A DNA stretch of 55,033 nucleotides from SVTX01 sp964526505 (GTDB lineage: Bacteria > Bacillota > Clostridia > Oscillospirales > CAG-272), in the NCBI GenBank assembly GCA_964526505.1, contig CAZGJC010000010.1, forward strand, positions 1-55,033, in the 5' to 3' direction. Positions 25,018 to 40,000 of this stretch are shown here, piece after piece. The position numbers were made by a program, and so were the translations under genes. The notes beneath the pieces are model-generated. The model was not told the DNA's origin, ran no database searches, and saw only the letters and a program-made list of their open reading frames with translations. Each line of letters begins with the position of its first letter. The stretch's first letter is position 1.

Positions 25018-28000
25018 TTATTTATCGTCTTCTTTGTCGTCCGACTTTGAAGTAATGGGTTTTGCACCGAGCATCTCGGGCAAAGCGTATACCATAGTTT
25101 CAACAGGCTCGTCTGCTTTACACTGACAAACTCCGTCGATAAACGTATGTTCTTCGATTGCAGAATACTGGCACAGACGGCAAGACTTCTTATGGGTTCC
25201 GTCACCGAGGTTTGTATATCTGAAATTGTGAGGCGTTGTTTCGGTGCTTTCTTTCTTTCCACATACCTTACAAGCCTTCCAGTGCGATTCCTCATCATAA
25301 GAATATCTGTACGTATGCTGCACGTTGCTTCTTGTGTATCCGCATACGGAACAGGTTTCGGAACACTTAAATTCAAACGTATGTTCCGCACCTTCGGGGA
25401 GATCTCTCAACGCACCGCATTCGGCACAAGTTACGGAACAATCGTGTTCATAAACGTGTTCCGAAGGAACTCTTACAAATCCGCAACCGTAATCACAATC
25501 GGCGTCGCAGTTATTCGTAAATTTGTGAGTTCTGCTTTCATCTACGTGTCCGCAGTCTCTGCAAATTTGGCTACACATAAATGCATACGTATGTGTAAGT
25601 TCAGATTCTCCTCTTTCGTGTCCGCAAATATTACACGTCTTGTCGCAAGAGTAACTGTACGTATGGCTGAGTTTTGTTCTAACCTGACCGCACTCGTTAC
25701 AAGTTGCGTCACATCCGTTATCGTATACGTGCTTACCTGTTTCTTCTCTTTCGTATCCGCATGCACACGCCTTTGTTTCACATCCATCATATACGTGACC
25801 ATGGTATTCGAGCATTCTGCCACATTCGGTACATACATACCAGTGACCGTAATCACCGTATGTGAGTTCTTCACTGCGTTTGTGGTTTACCTCTCTTATC
25901 GCTCCGCACTCGTTGCAAGTTGCGTCACAACCGTTGTCATATACGTGAGCGGGTACAACTCTTACGTTTCCGCAAATATTACACTTCGTGTCACAAGCGT
26001 TGTCATATACGTGTTCTATACCTCTTACGGCACCGCACACGTTGCACGTTGTGTCGCACGCATTGTCATACTTGTGTGTGGGAACAGTTCTCACCGCACC
26101 GCACTTGTTACAAGTTGCGTCGCACGCATTGCTGTAAACGTGAGTTACATTTCTCTTTGCATTACATACGTTACAAGAATCGTCGCAATCGTTGTCATAT
26201 ACATGAGTTACCGCTCTTTCGTATCCGCAATCGTCACACTTTGTATCACAAACGTTGTCAAACTTGTGTGCTTCAACGTTGTTTGTGCGTCCGCAGACAG
26301 TACATTCGCTCCAATGGTACGTTGCGTTCTTCTTGTCCGTGTAGCTGTGTTGAATTTCAGACTCGTCTCTCTTTGCACCGCAGTTTTCGCAATAAGCGTT
26401 GCAACCGTTGTATACGTGTTCGCCCGTTGCTTCACCGCAAACAATACCGCAATATTCGCATGTTGCCTTCGAGTTGCAAGAACCGCCGACAGGTTTGTGT
26501 TCCTTATGCTCTTCTCTTACCGCTCCGCAGTACTTACAAGTCTCGGAACATTCATATTCGTAGTAGTGGTCTCCCACTTCCCTCTTCGCTCCGCACTCAT
26601 TACAAGTATCGTCGCACTTGTTGTCGTATTTGTGTTCTGCATTTACAACTCTCGTCGCTCCGCATCCGTTACATGTAGCGTCGCAATCGCTTGAATAGTA
26701 GTGACCGGGTGCAACTCTCACAAAGTCACAACCCTCATTGTTACAGGTCGTGTCTTCGCAATTGTCAAATACGTGTCCCGTGCATTGCTTAATATTACAA
26801 TTTTCGCAAATGCCTCCTACAAATGAGTGACCCTTTGCAGGTATTATCGTCTGTTCAACGATAACAGTATTGCAAACCGTGCATATCTTACCATCCGTAA
26901 GACCGCTCTCAGTGCAAGTTGCATCCTTGCCGGGAATTATTTGTTCTTTGTGAGTTATCTCTCTTTCGGCACCGCAATCGTTGCAGAATCTGTCACAATC
27001 GTTGTCGTAAGAGTGCTTGCTTGTGTCGTATTCGCCGTAAGGAGCTTTACAAATATCACATATAGCCTGCGACATACAGGTTGCACTGCCACCCTTGTGT
27101 CCGGTTGCAGGTACAAGTTCAGTCTTGCATATGGTACAAATCTGAGCAGTTGTACAATTTGCAGCCTCACCGGGAGTATGCTCGCCTGTCTTCGCAATAC
27201 TTTCAATCTTTTCTGTACCGCAATCAATACAGGTGTACTTTGTTTCACCTTCCGACATACAATTGGGATTGGATATTACTACACCCTCACCATAGTTGTG
27301 GTCAAGTTTTGCAGTTATAACTTCAAGACAAATCGTACAATATTGTGCCGTTGTACACGTTGCCTCACTGCCGGGTATATGACTACCCTTGTCTCCGTAA
27401 TACTGTCCGCAGACTTCACAAATCGCTTGATTCTTGCAAGTTGCCTGACCGCCCTTGTGTTCGCCCGTTGCGGGAATGGTTTCAATGCTTACAACAGCAC
27501 CGCAGACCGTACAAGAGGTGTGCTTGGAACCCGCCTTACCGCAAGTTTCCTCGGCGTCAACCGTCCATTGGTCTCCCTCGCTGTGTTCTTTCTTTTCAAG
27601 CGTCGTGTAAGTACCTATTACCTGATGACAATCATTACATTCGGTGTACTTGTATCCCGCTGTCGTACACGTAGATCCAACGATTATTTCCGTTGTTCCG
27701 TGTATACCGTGTCTTGCATAGCCAAGTACCGTACCGCAGTCAAGACATACGCTGTTTTGCGTACAACTTGCACATGCATTGCCCTCGCCGTCTTTGAGAC
27801 TCGGGTTGTGAGACTTTTCGGATATTGTCTCTTGCTCTTGGAGTACCTTCTCACATACGGCACATACGTAACCGTCTGTAAGTCCGCTCTCCGTGCACGT
27901 TGCAACCTTGCCGGGAACTAACTGACTGATGTGTCCGGGAGCAACTCTGACGTGTCCGCAACCTTCTATATTACACGTTGTGTCTTCACAGTCATCATAT

Positions 28001-31000
28001 ACGTGGTTGCAAGCGGTAACGTCTCTCAATTCACCGCACACGTTACACTCTGCGTCAAACGCATTATCATATGTGTGTGCAATCTTTGCGATTATTTCCT
28101 GCTCTACGCTTACGTATCCGCAAACCGAACAGTGCTGACCTTCGCCCAAACCGCTTGCCGAACAGGTAGGAGCAACAGCCTTGTCAGTTACGAACGTGTG
28201 TCCCGCCTTGACTTCATCGGTCTTTGTAAATTCTCCGCAAATCGTACAAATCGTGAGCGTGTAACCGTCTGTCGTACAAGTGGACTGTACTACCGTTGTG
28301 GTATACGTGTGATTTGTTTTGCCGATGGTCTCGGTCTTTATCGTAGCACCGCACTTTATACAAACTTCGTGCTTTTCACCGTCTGTCGTACATGTTGCGG
28401 CCTTGTCTATTATCCATCCGCCACTTACGTGATCTGTCGCTTTTACTACGTCGTACTCTTCATAGTACTCGCAAACACTGCACGTGCGTCTTGTGTAACC
28501 GTTTGTCGTACACGTGGGAGGTACAACCGTTGTGGTGTAGGTGTGATTTGTCTTCTCTATCACAGTCGTACTGCCATCAATTACGTCTCCGCACATTCCG
28601 CAAACTTTGTGTTTTGAACCGACCTCGGTACAAGTTGCGTCCTTATCAATTACCCAACCGCCGTCGCTGTGGGATATCGTTTCCTTGTAATCATCATTGT
28701 AGGAATGTTCACATCCCTTGTTCGTACAAGTATACGTTGTGTATCCCTGTTCCTTGCAAGTAGGAGCGGTTATGGATATTGTATAGCCGTGTCCCGTCGC
28801 TTTAACTTCGGTGTTAGCGTACAGTGTCTCACCGCAATTCTTACAAACTGCGTGTTTTGTACCTGCATTTTCACACGTTGCCTCGGTGTCGATTACCCAA
28901 CCGCCGATTACGTGTTCAAGTTTAGTTGTTTCGCTGTCCGTATAATACTTATTGCAAACCGTACAAGTGTGTATCGTGTATCCCTCGGATTTGCACGTGG
29001 GAGCGATAACAACGTTGTTGTACTTGTGTCCGTTTGCATCAATCTTTGTGTTTTCGTGCATTTTAGCACCGCAATTTACGCAAACTGCGTGCTTTGTGCC
29101 TTCTCCCTCGCACGTCGCTTCGGTATCGATTACCCAACCGCCGATTACGTGACTTGCGAGTTCTTTTTCGGTCTCCGTAACGTCTCCGCATACAGTACAG
29201 GTCTTGATTATCTTACCTGCAACCGTACATGACGACTCTGTCTCTTTTGTAACGTAGTTGTGTTCGAGTTTTTCAATCTCAACGCTGTCGCCGATTTGTC
29301 CCTGACATATCTTGCAAACTTGATGCTTGGAACCTGCCTCTGCACAAGTTGCTTGCTTGTCGATTACCCAACCGCCGTCTACGTGGTCAAGTTTGGTTAT
29401 TGGCTCCGAATATGTGTCGTTACATCTCGTACAAGTGTAATCCTTGCTTCCAGCCGACGTACAAGTTGCGGAAGTAATCTTTTCACTGTATATGTGTCCG
29501 AGTTCTTTAATGCTTGTGTCACTGTCGGCAATCTTTTCACCGCAGTTTTCGCAAACTTGATACTTCGAACCTGCCTTCGTGCAAGTTGCCTGATTTTCGA
29601 TTACCCAGTCGCCACCTACGTGTTGAAGTGCTTCAACCTTGTCACCGACTCTTACGTTTCCGCAAACGATACAAGTGTAAGTTGTGTATCCGCCCGTCGT
29701 GCAAGTGGGAGCGGTAATTACCTTTGTTTCGGTGTGAGCGATAGTCTCGATTTCAACGTCTTTATTTACGGTTTCACCGCAAACGGTACAAATAACGTCT
29801 TTAAGACCTTTTTCTTTGCACGTGGGTGCCTGCGTTATAACGTCCTTGGTTTCTCCGTGTGATGCGGGAGTTGTGGATATGATTTTTTCAGCCTTACATA
29901 CAGAACAGATTTGCGTTACGCTTCCGTCTGTCGTGCAAGTTGCCGGCTTTGTTACGGTAATGCTGTAATTGTGATTTTCCGTCTTGGAAATTTCTTCAAC
30001 TACGCCTGTCTTTTCACCGCAAGATTTGCATATCTCGTACTTCGAACCTGCCTCTGCACACGTGGGTTGCTTTGTCGTAATCCAAAGTTTTTCCGCACCT
30101 GTATGATTTGTGGCATTTATTACGGATCTTTCCGAGGTTTCCGTGTAACATCTGGTACACATCGTAACAACGTATCCGTCATTCTTACATGTGGGTTGAA
30201 CAGTAATACTCTGTTCGCTGTGTCCGAGAGCGTCAACTACGGGTTGAGCGTCAACCTCTTTACCCTCCGAATTGAATATTTGATTACAAAGCGTACACTG
30301 TGTAGCCGCTTCAAGTCCGCTGTCAATACACGTTGCCGCCTTTGCGGAAAGTTCTTTCTTTGTCGGGTGGTTGAGAGCGGGAATTGCCGTCTGCTCAACT
30401 TTCCACTCATTACAAACGCCACATTGCTCACCGGATGTAAGTCCGTCACTTGTACAAGTTGCGTCGTATCCGTTAACCGTTTTCCAATCGTGTCCTTTAG
30501 CCTCGATTTCGGGACGTCCGTCAAGAGGAGTCTTGTCGTCATCGGTGTCAAACCACTTTTCACAAACAGTACACTGATAAGCGTCTTCGTATCCTACCGC
30601 TGTACAAGTTGCACCTTGACCATCAACAAACGTATACTTGTGTCCGTCCGCCTTGATTTCGGGACGACCGTCAATAGGAGTCTTGCTCTCGTCGACGTCG
30701 AACCACTTTTCGCAGACTTCACACTGATATGCGTCCTTGTATCCGTTTTCGATACAAGTTGCCGATTTGCCGTCTATGAATACATATGAGTGCTTGGGTT
30801 CTCTCTTGAATCCACACAAATTACACTCGGTATCACAGTCATTGTCGTATTCGTGGTTACAATCTTTAAGTCCGCCACACCACTTACAAATACCACTTTC
30901 GTATTCGTGACCGGTTGCGTCAACGTAATCCTTGTTGAGCGTGCTGTCACATCTTGAACAATTGTAAATTGTGTAACCCTCTGTCGTACAACTCGGGGCA

Positions 31001-34000
31001 ATTGTTTCACCCTTTATCGTATAATCGTGTCCGAGTTCGGGTATTTCCTTTTGCTGACTGAGCGTCGCTCCTTCGGACGTGCAAAGTTTTCCGCAAACTT
31101 CGCATTTTTTCGCCGCTTCAAGACCGGTTTCCGTACACGTCGGATCCTTGCCGGGAACGTCTATTGTAGGCTTATGTCCTTCGGCTGAAAGCGTTTCTTC
31201 TTCAAGTACCTTGTGACATACGGTACATTCTTTGTATCTGTGTCCGGTTGATTCACATTGTGCTTCCACGTCTGTAATCCACTCAGACTCGGTGTGTTCT
31301 TTAAGTCCCGTTTCTTCCTGTGCGATTATAATCGCTCCGCATACGGAACAGTGCGAGCCTGCCGTCTTACCGGGTGTGGTACAAGTTGACTCAACAGCCT
31401 CATCCTCTACCTCGGTGTGACCCGGATGAGGAATTGTCGTTGTTTTTGTTCCTCCGCAATTAGAACAAGTTTCGATAATTTCGCCGTCTATAAGACAACT
31501 TGCATCTGTTCTGCTTGTTTCGGAATATTTGTGTCCCGTTACACCGATTACGGTATACTCTTGTCCGTCAACGGAAATAATTTCACCGCAAACGGTACAT
31601 TCTATGTGTTTTTTACCTTCTGTTTCACACTTCGCTTCTTCGTCGATAATCCAATCGGACTCTGTGTGGGCAATCTTGGATATTTCTCTTGTTTCGGTGT
31701 GACCGCAACCTGCATTATCGCAAATTCTCGTCTTTTCACCAGCCTTCGAGCAAGTTGCCTCTACGGTTACTTTCCAACCGATATTGTTATCATCACCCCA
31801 CGAGTGTCCCGTTTTAGTTATCGGTTGATTTTCGCAAACGTGCGTATTGCAGTTTACGCAATATTTAACTTCTTCTCCGTCTTCCGTACAAGTTGCTTTC
31901 TTGGTTATCGTCCAAGTTTCGCTCGCCTTGTGACCGAAGTGTGTAATTATTTCCGGTGTTCTTTCTAATTCTTTTTCACAAGTTTCACAGTAAATTACGC
32001 TATCGCAACTTCCGTCCTCCGTACAAGTTGCCTCAACAACGTTTTCTCTTACAGCCTCCATCGGTTTGTGACCGAGGGCTGAACCTGTAACTTCAACAGT
32101 ATCCTTTGTTCCGCAACCGTTGTCACAAGTTGCGGTCTTTGTACCGTCCTTTTCACAAGTTGCGTTGTTATCGGACTCGTACTTTGTGTAACTGTGTCCC
32201 TTGGAATTGATAACCGTCTGTTCGTGTCCTTCTTGCCACTTTTGACATCTGGTACACTTGATACCGTCCGTAAGACCGTCGTCTTCACACGTTGCGTCAA
32301 ATCCCTTGACGGTCTGCCAATCGTGACCGAGGGCAGTACCGTATTTGCTTTGACATATGGTACATACAGCCTGTTCTTCACAAGTTGCCTGACCGCCCGA
32401 GTGCTGACAGGAGTATTCGCATACCGTACACTTACCTGCATTATCGCTTTCGGAGTCGCCCCACGTGTGCTGAATTCTTTCTTCTTCGTAAGAACAGTTC
32501 TCACAAACCTTCCAGTGGTCGGTTGCATTCTGTTTCCAGATAAGCTCGTGTTCAGCCAAAGGAATTATTTCGTCCTTTTCGCCGTCACAACCCTCAACCA
32601 GACACTTGTAATGCTTTATACCCGTGCTTGTACAAGTTGCGGGTGTGGTAATCTCACCATCGTCCCACTTGTGTGAACCTGCCGGAATTTCGGTTTGAGG
32701 TTCTTCCCAATATCCGCAAAGTTTACATTGCTTACCGTCCGTCTTACCGGGCTTCGTGCAAGTTGCCGCCTCACCGGGAATCGTTATAATTGCCGACTCT
32801 CCCGTGGTGGGATCTATGTGGTTCAACGCATCCGTTGTGTTGCGTTGTTCGGTCTCTTCACATCTGGAACAGGTGTAAAGGTCATATCCGTCTTCCGTAC
32901 AAGTAGGTGCTATCGTTTGAGTCAACTGCATATCATGTCCGAGTGCGTCATCTGTTCTTCTGTACATTTCGGCACCGCAGTTTTTACATTCAAGTATGCT
33001 TACACCCGTATCGGTACAATTTGCGGGAATAATAACCGTCCATTCGTCTTCGCCTTTGGCGATATGTCCCGTATGCTCTATCTTTTTCGTATCGGTTTCT
33101 TGACAGTTTTGACAAGTTAAAGTTATGCTTCCGTCAATTTCGCAAGTTGCGTCGGTTCTTGCGGTTTCTTTCCAGTCGTGTTCAAGTGCCGTGCCCTCTG
33201 CCTTTACGGTATCGGACGCTCCGCAACCGTTTTCACACTGTGCTGTCTTTGTTCCGTCAACTTCGCAAGTTGCGTCATTGTTGTAATCGTAATTTTCAAA
33301 CTTGTGATTTTTCGCAGGCACGTCTTCGTAACCCTCGAATATCACGCCACAGTCATTACACTGTTTACCTGCCGTCTTACCGGGAGTCAAACACGTATTG
33401 GGAATTTCGTCAAGTTCCGTGTAGTTGCTGTGCGAACATGCCTTTCCGCATATACAAGTCGAATTGTTTGAATAGTCGTGTTCTTCGTAGCCGTCAATTT
33501 CATCGCATCTTTCGCACTTCTTCCAGTGGTGAGTGTCACTTGTTGTGTAAGACTCTGCCCACTTGTGTTGCAATGCGTTTTCAAGCACGTCACCGCATAC
33601 CGTACAAACCTTCGCTTGCGTACAGGTTGCACTGTCTCTGTCGGGTTTATGGTCTGCAAAATCGCCGAACTCTTGGTTACAGTTTTTACAAACCGCTTTC
33701 TTAATACAGGTTGCGACAGTACCGACTTCATGTTCTTGAAGTTCATCGCTGTCTCTCAAATGTCCGCATATGTCGCAGTCAAGGTCTGCACAAACGTTGC
33801 TGTATACGTGTGCCTCTTCGCCTTTCTTTGCGTCACAGTACTGACATCCGTACCAGTGGCTTTCCTTGCCGTCCGTGTAGGTCGTGTTCCATTCGTGCGT
33901 CAGATTTTCTCTCTTTTCGCCACAGAGTGAACACGTCGTGTCACATCCGTATTGTCCGCTGTGTTCTTGGCTTTCTATCTCTACCTTGTCACAACAGTTC

Positions 34001-37000
34001 CATACGCCCTTGTGGTACGTGCCGTCAATGCCCACGTAAACCACTTCGCCCTCGTGATTTTCACTGTCAAGTTCACCGTAGTAGTGCTGGCAAACCGAAC
34101 AGAACGCTTGCGTCTTACACGTTGCCGGGCTTAACTCCGTGTGACTTTCGGGAGCCGTTTTTCTGTCGTAACCGCATACGTTACAAATGGTATCGTAACA
34201 TTCGTTGTCGTAAATATGGTTTCCTGTGGGAGGAATAACCTTGTCCTCGCTGTCGGTCGTGTAATCACAACCATCGTTTGTACAATATTCGTAAGCCTCG
34301 TGACCTGCCTTACCGCAAGTTGCTTCAACCTTTGATACAAATGTCGTGTTGTGGTCAAGTTTCGGAATTTCCTTGTAAGTTGAGTAAGTACATCCGTCTC
34401 TGCTACAAGTTACGTATTCGTTCCAACCGATACGGTAGCAAGTTGCCGTCTGTCCTTCATGCGTTACTTCCTCGTGTCCTAGTGCTTCCTGTACTATCTG
34501 CAAACATACAGTACAGTATTGAGGTGTGGTACAAGTTGCGGGATTATCCTCATCGGGTGTATGCTCACCCGTTGCGGGGATTGTATCCGTGGACTTTACG
34601 TCACCGCACTTGTCACAATAAGTTTTCGAAGTACCTGCAACTCCGCAAGTAGGTTCAAGTATCGTTTCGGTAATGTAATGGTGTCCCGTAGCCTCTTCGA
34701 GCATCGTATTACATACTGTACAAATCTTGTCCTGCGTACAAGTTGCGTTGTCGATATTGGGCGTGTGTTCTTCGCTTGCCTTTACAACGGTTCCGCAGAC
34801 GGAACATTCTCTGTCCTTACATGCGGGAGCGGAGAGGTCGAGTGTATGTTCCTGCACAGGCTCAATAATATAAGTTTCGCATACCGTACACTGCATACCC
34901 TTTGTACAGTCGTAACTGTCGGGTCTTGTATGTTCTGTTTTTTCGAGTACTACCTTTGTGTTGTAATCACATCTTGAACATTGCTTGTAAGCCTCCCAAC
35001 CTTCTTCCGAACAGGTAGGTGTTTTACCCTCAACGTCAATTGTGAGATCGTGTCCGAGTTTTTCCTTTATAACAGTTCCGCAAACGGTACATACCTGATC
35101 GGTAGTACAGGTTGCCTCGTCACCGGGTATACAAGAAGTAGGTTCTTTTTCCACGTAACCGCAGTCGGTACACTTCTGACCCTCCGTACAAGGTGCGTTT
35201 CTGTTAATATTGTGAGGAACGTAAGTTCCGTGTTGGATACCGTTACACTTTGTACAAGCGTTCCAGTGTCCGTTGATATCGTAAGAATATGATCCGCTCG
35301 GCGTGCAAGCCTCTCTCATTTCTATTCCGCATACCGTACAGTATGTTGAGTGAGTATTTGTCTTGCCGTTAAACGTCCAATCTCCCGCAGTGCAGGTGTG
35401 GTTTTCCGTTCCGGGAACAATAACGTTTATCTTCGCAAATATAATCGACGAAGTGGGATTATTCGCTATGGTTCTTGCAAGAGTTACGGTAACCGTCTTG
35501 CCGGCATATGCAGACAAGTCTATGCTCATCTTGAATGCACCGTCAGTAGCAACCCACGACGCACTTGTTCCGCACAATCCGTTTGCCGTATTGATGTAAG
35601 GCGTCATATCGTCGGGAGTTGTCCAAATTACGTCTGCATTTGTATTCCACGTCTTACCGCCGTCAACAGACCAACTGATTCCCGTCTGTCCTCCGTCTAT
35701 AAACATCCAACCTTGAAGTCCGAGTGTCGTGGAATTCAAAGCGGAATCGTGGAACATATTGATAATACCGTTTACCTGTGAACCGCTTGCACCGAAGAAA
35801 ATATTATCTCCGTTATCAATAACGTTGTCAATAATACCTGCCCAAGTTGCACCGGGTACGCTTACGTCCGTTACGGTTGCAAAATGAACTCTGTCCTCAC
35901 CCTTTGCAAAACCTATCATAACGGTCACGGTCTGACCCTTGTATGCCGAGAGGTCTATGTTCATATTTTCAAAACATACACCCGTAAGCAAAGGCGTCTC
36001 AACGCCGTCTGCCTTTGCAACCGCATCGTGTCCGCCGACTATACCGTCTCTGTAATTACCGCCGACAGCCGTCCAAGTATTACCGCCGTCAACAGAGTAA
36101 ACAAATCCGTCGTGTCCGCCGTCAACAACAAGCCATCCTCTGAGAGACAACGTCGTATCAATAAGACTTGTGGTGAGTTTCGTACTCCAAAGTGCCTTGT
36201 GATTTACCTTACCGAGGTCGCCGTATCCGGTTTCAAGACCATTGGGTCCCGAACCATTGATATAATCAATGTATCCGCTGTATTTGTACTTAATTTCTCT
36301 TTCGTATCCGCAAGTGTTACAAACTCTGTCCGCTGCGGAAGAGTAATTGTGTTCTCCCTCAACAACAACGCCACCACATGCGTCACACGTCTGTTTGTGC
36401 GTTGTCGCACTTCTCTCCCACGTAAGGTTGCTGATATGATTGCTTGTATCTTTATCGCCGTCCGTGAAAGTATCGTTTTCATTCAAAGCACCGCAAATCG
36501 AACAACTCTTGTAATATACCGCAGGGCTTGTACAATTTGCTTCGCTCTTCAAAGCACCGTCGGTGACTTTGTTTGTGTAGTTGTGATCGTGACGTTCGTA
36601 TCCGCAAATATCACAAGTATTTTCCGTGAACGTATGTGCTTCATTTTCAACAGTTACCTCACCGCAACAACTGTATTTGCCCGTATGTGTGGTTTCCGTG
36701 TAAGTCCATACGACACTTCCTGTGTGATTGCCCGTATCAAGTTCACCGTATTGATTGTTACAAACCTCACAAGTTGCCTTGTCCTTGCAAGTTGCATTGC
36801 CACCCGTGTGTGCAGTCTTAACTACAACGCCTCCGCAAACACCGCACTGTGTCCAGTGATGCGTATCGTCGTGACCGTAACCCGTGCCTGCCGTACATTG
36901 TGCTTCCACCTTAACCGAACAAACCGAGCAATATCCGTAATGCCAGCCGTTGCCGAGTGACGTCCACGTGGGAACCGAGTGTGTGCATCCGGACATTCCG

Positions 37001-40000
37001 GGAACAGTTACGGTAATCTCCGCAAATACCACGGGAGAACCGTCTGTTGCAATACCGGCAATAGATATTGTAATAGTCTGTCCTGCGTATTTGGAATCTG
37101 AAAGGTCAATGGGTGTGACTCGGAGATCAAACGTCGCATTTGCATACGACCAATTCGCATCGCCAAGCCCTGCACCGTTTGCAGCGTCGATATGTGCCTG
37201 ACCCGCTCCGTTGCTCGTGTACGAAATATCATTCCAAGTGTTACCGCCGTTTACCGACCACGCAAGTCTGCTTTGCTGACCGCCGTCGATCATAATCCAA
37301 CCGCCGATCCACAAATTAGTACCGGGAAGTACACCGAGATCCTTTACTATAATGCCGTCTCTGCTGTTACCCTGAATTGAAGCAACCGTGTTGCTGTTAA
37401 AGTAGTCAATATTTCCGACAAACTTTCTCGGGATTGCGTAATCTGTAATATTTACAACCTGTACGTATTCTCCATCGATAGTCTTAACCGCAAGACCGAT
37501 ACTTGCGTTTCCGCTGTAAGATGAAAGATTGATATATCCGTCAAATCCTGCGTTTTCTGCCACAAATCCTGGATTTGCAAACGCCGCCACAACGTCATCT
37601 CTGCCGTATATGTTACCGCTTGCCGTACCGTTTGCGATAGCGTCCGCAAAGTCTACCCAAGCACCGCCGTTTACGTTGTATGCAAGCGTCTGACCGCCCG
37701 TCGCAATACCCCAGAATTTAATTTTGAGATTTGTGCTTGCCGTTCCGTTGCCGAAATGGTCTGTCCATTTGAGCGTGAAAGGCTTGTCTCCCGTAATGGG
37801 CCAATCGCTGAACTGATTGAGTGACATTCCGTTAAGTGAGTCGATAGCCGAATTAACCTTGATTTCAGCCGTCTTACCGCACCACTCGCAGGCTCCGTTT
37901 ACGTAGTTGTGGTCAACCTTTGAGTTTTCAACCGTTCTTGTATCTTTGTTTCCGCAACCGTTGTCGCAAACAGCCGTTTCCGTACCGTTCTTCTGACAAG
38001 TTGCATCACCGTTTGACTTGTAGTTTGTGTAAACGTGTTCAAGTGCCGAACCGGACTTTGTTCTTGTGTCCTTCTCACCGCAACCATAGTCGCAATTTGC
38101 ACTTTCAGTACCGTCAACTCCGCACTTTGCATCATTATTATATACGTAGTTCGTGTATACGTGATCCGCAAAGTCAAGTTCAACCTTAGTGCTGTACGAA
38201 CATCCCTCACGTACACATTCGTCGTAAGCGTTCCAACCCTTGACCGTGCAAGTAGATGCCTGTGCATCGTAACGTTTGAGGTCGTGATTGTCGGAGTTGA
38301 TTTCAGTTGTTCTTTGTGCTTCTATTACGTATTCGCAAACAGAACATTTAATTCCTGCCGTAATACCCGTTGATACACAAGTTGCACTCTTCTCTTCACC
38401 GATAGCCGTCTCTGTGTGTCCGACAAAATCAATCTTGTCATCACATTCGGAACAAGCATACCAGTGACCTGTGGCGTCGCTTATGTATTTGCTTCTGTCG
38501 GCATTGTGTCCGAGAGACTCTGTGTCGATTTTTTCTCTGCTGATTTCATATCCGCAAACCGAACACTTAACTACACTTTCATAACTTCCGCCAGCTGTGC
38601 ATGTAGCACCGACTTCGTTTTCTTTAATCGCATCGGACGGAGTGTGAGCAACGTTATTATGTGAACCCTCGTCGTCTATAACGTTCTTTTCACCGCAACC
38701 GTAAGTACAATAAGCGGTCTTTGTGCCGTCTTTTGCACAAGTTGCATTGCCGTCTGAGATGTATTCGCCCCACTTGTGGTTTGTCTTTGCTATTTCTTTA
38801 CAGCCCTCTGTGATTTTACCGCAAACAGAACATTTCTTTCCTGCCGTTGTACCTGTCTTTTGACAAGTTGCGGAAATCTCCTCGACGTCAATTGTATTTG
38901 CGTGCTGACAACCGTAACCGCAAACGCAAACTCCGCTTGATAATTCGTGTGCTTCACTTTCGCTTGTCGCATCACAACCCGTTCTTGTACAGTACTTCCA
39001 GTGATTTTCACTGTCGTACTTGTAATCGGTAGACCAAGCGTGTTCAAGTGCAGTACCCTCAGCCTCAATTGTGCTTGTCTCCGTACAGCCGTCGTCGGCG
39101 TAAATGCACTTCGCCGTCTTCGTTCCGTTGATTCCGCACTTTGCGTCACCGTTGTATTCGTATTCTCCGAACGAGTGACTTACCGTGCCGAGTTCGACGT
39201 AATTGCTCGATAATTTGTCACCGCATGTTTGGCAGTAAACTACACTGTTATAACCGCCCTTGTTCTGACACGTAGGCTCTTTTCTGTCCTCTTCTTTTGC
39301 CTCTCCGGGATTGTGGCCGAGTGCGGTATTCGCTTCCTCTGCCTTGCAAATCGAACATGTCTTGTTCTTTGTGCAGGTAGCGTCAACCCAGTTGTGACTG
39401 AGAGCAGTACCCTCTGCCTTTATTGTATTCGTAGTGTTGCAATTATCGCAAGTTGCCGTCTTTGTTCCGTCAACTCCGCAAGTTGCGTCTTCGTTGTATT
39501 GATAATTTGTAAAACTGTGTCCCGTGGCATCTATCTTTTGCTGTGCCACAATTACAGTATTACATACCGAACATATGCTTCCGTCGGTAAGACCGTCGTC
39601 TATACAAGTCGCAGGCGTTCCGCTGATTGTAACTATCTTGTCCGTCGGATGATCGGTTTTTGTAATTGTCGTCTTGTCTTGAATTACGGTCTTGCATACC
39701 GAACAGTAAATGTAATCCGTGTATCCGTCGCTGTAACAAGTTGCCTCTTTGCCCTTGATTACAACTTCCGTATGATCGATCTTGTCCGTAACTTCCTGTT
39801 TTACGATAATCGTTTTGCAAACCGAACAAATCACACCGTCCGTAAGACCCGTTGACGTACATGTTGCGGCTTTTCCGCTGATTGTCTGCTCCGTGTGAGG
39901 TAACTTGTCAATTACCTGCTGTTCTTCAAACACTTCCTCACAGTCACGACACTTCTTGCCGTCTGTAAGACCTTCTTCCGTACAGGTTGCCTCGTAACCC

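Noticed and set aside
25147..26694. Long plus-strand open frame of 515 codons opposite the giant gene, with many similar ones up to 43.8 kb
   Set aside because: They are antisense shadows created by the repetitive codons of the giant gene. They lack ribosome sites and their translations mirror the repeats.
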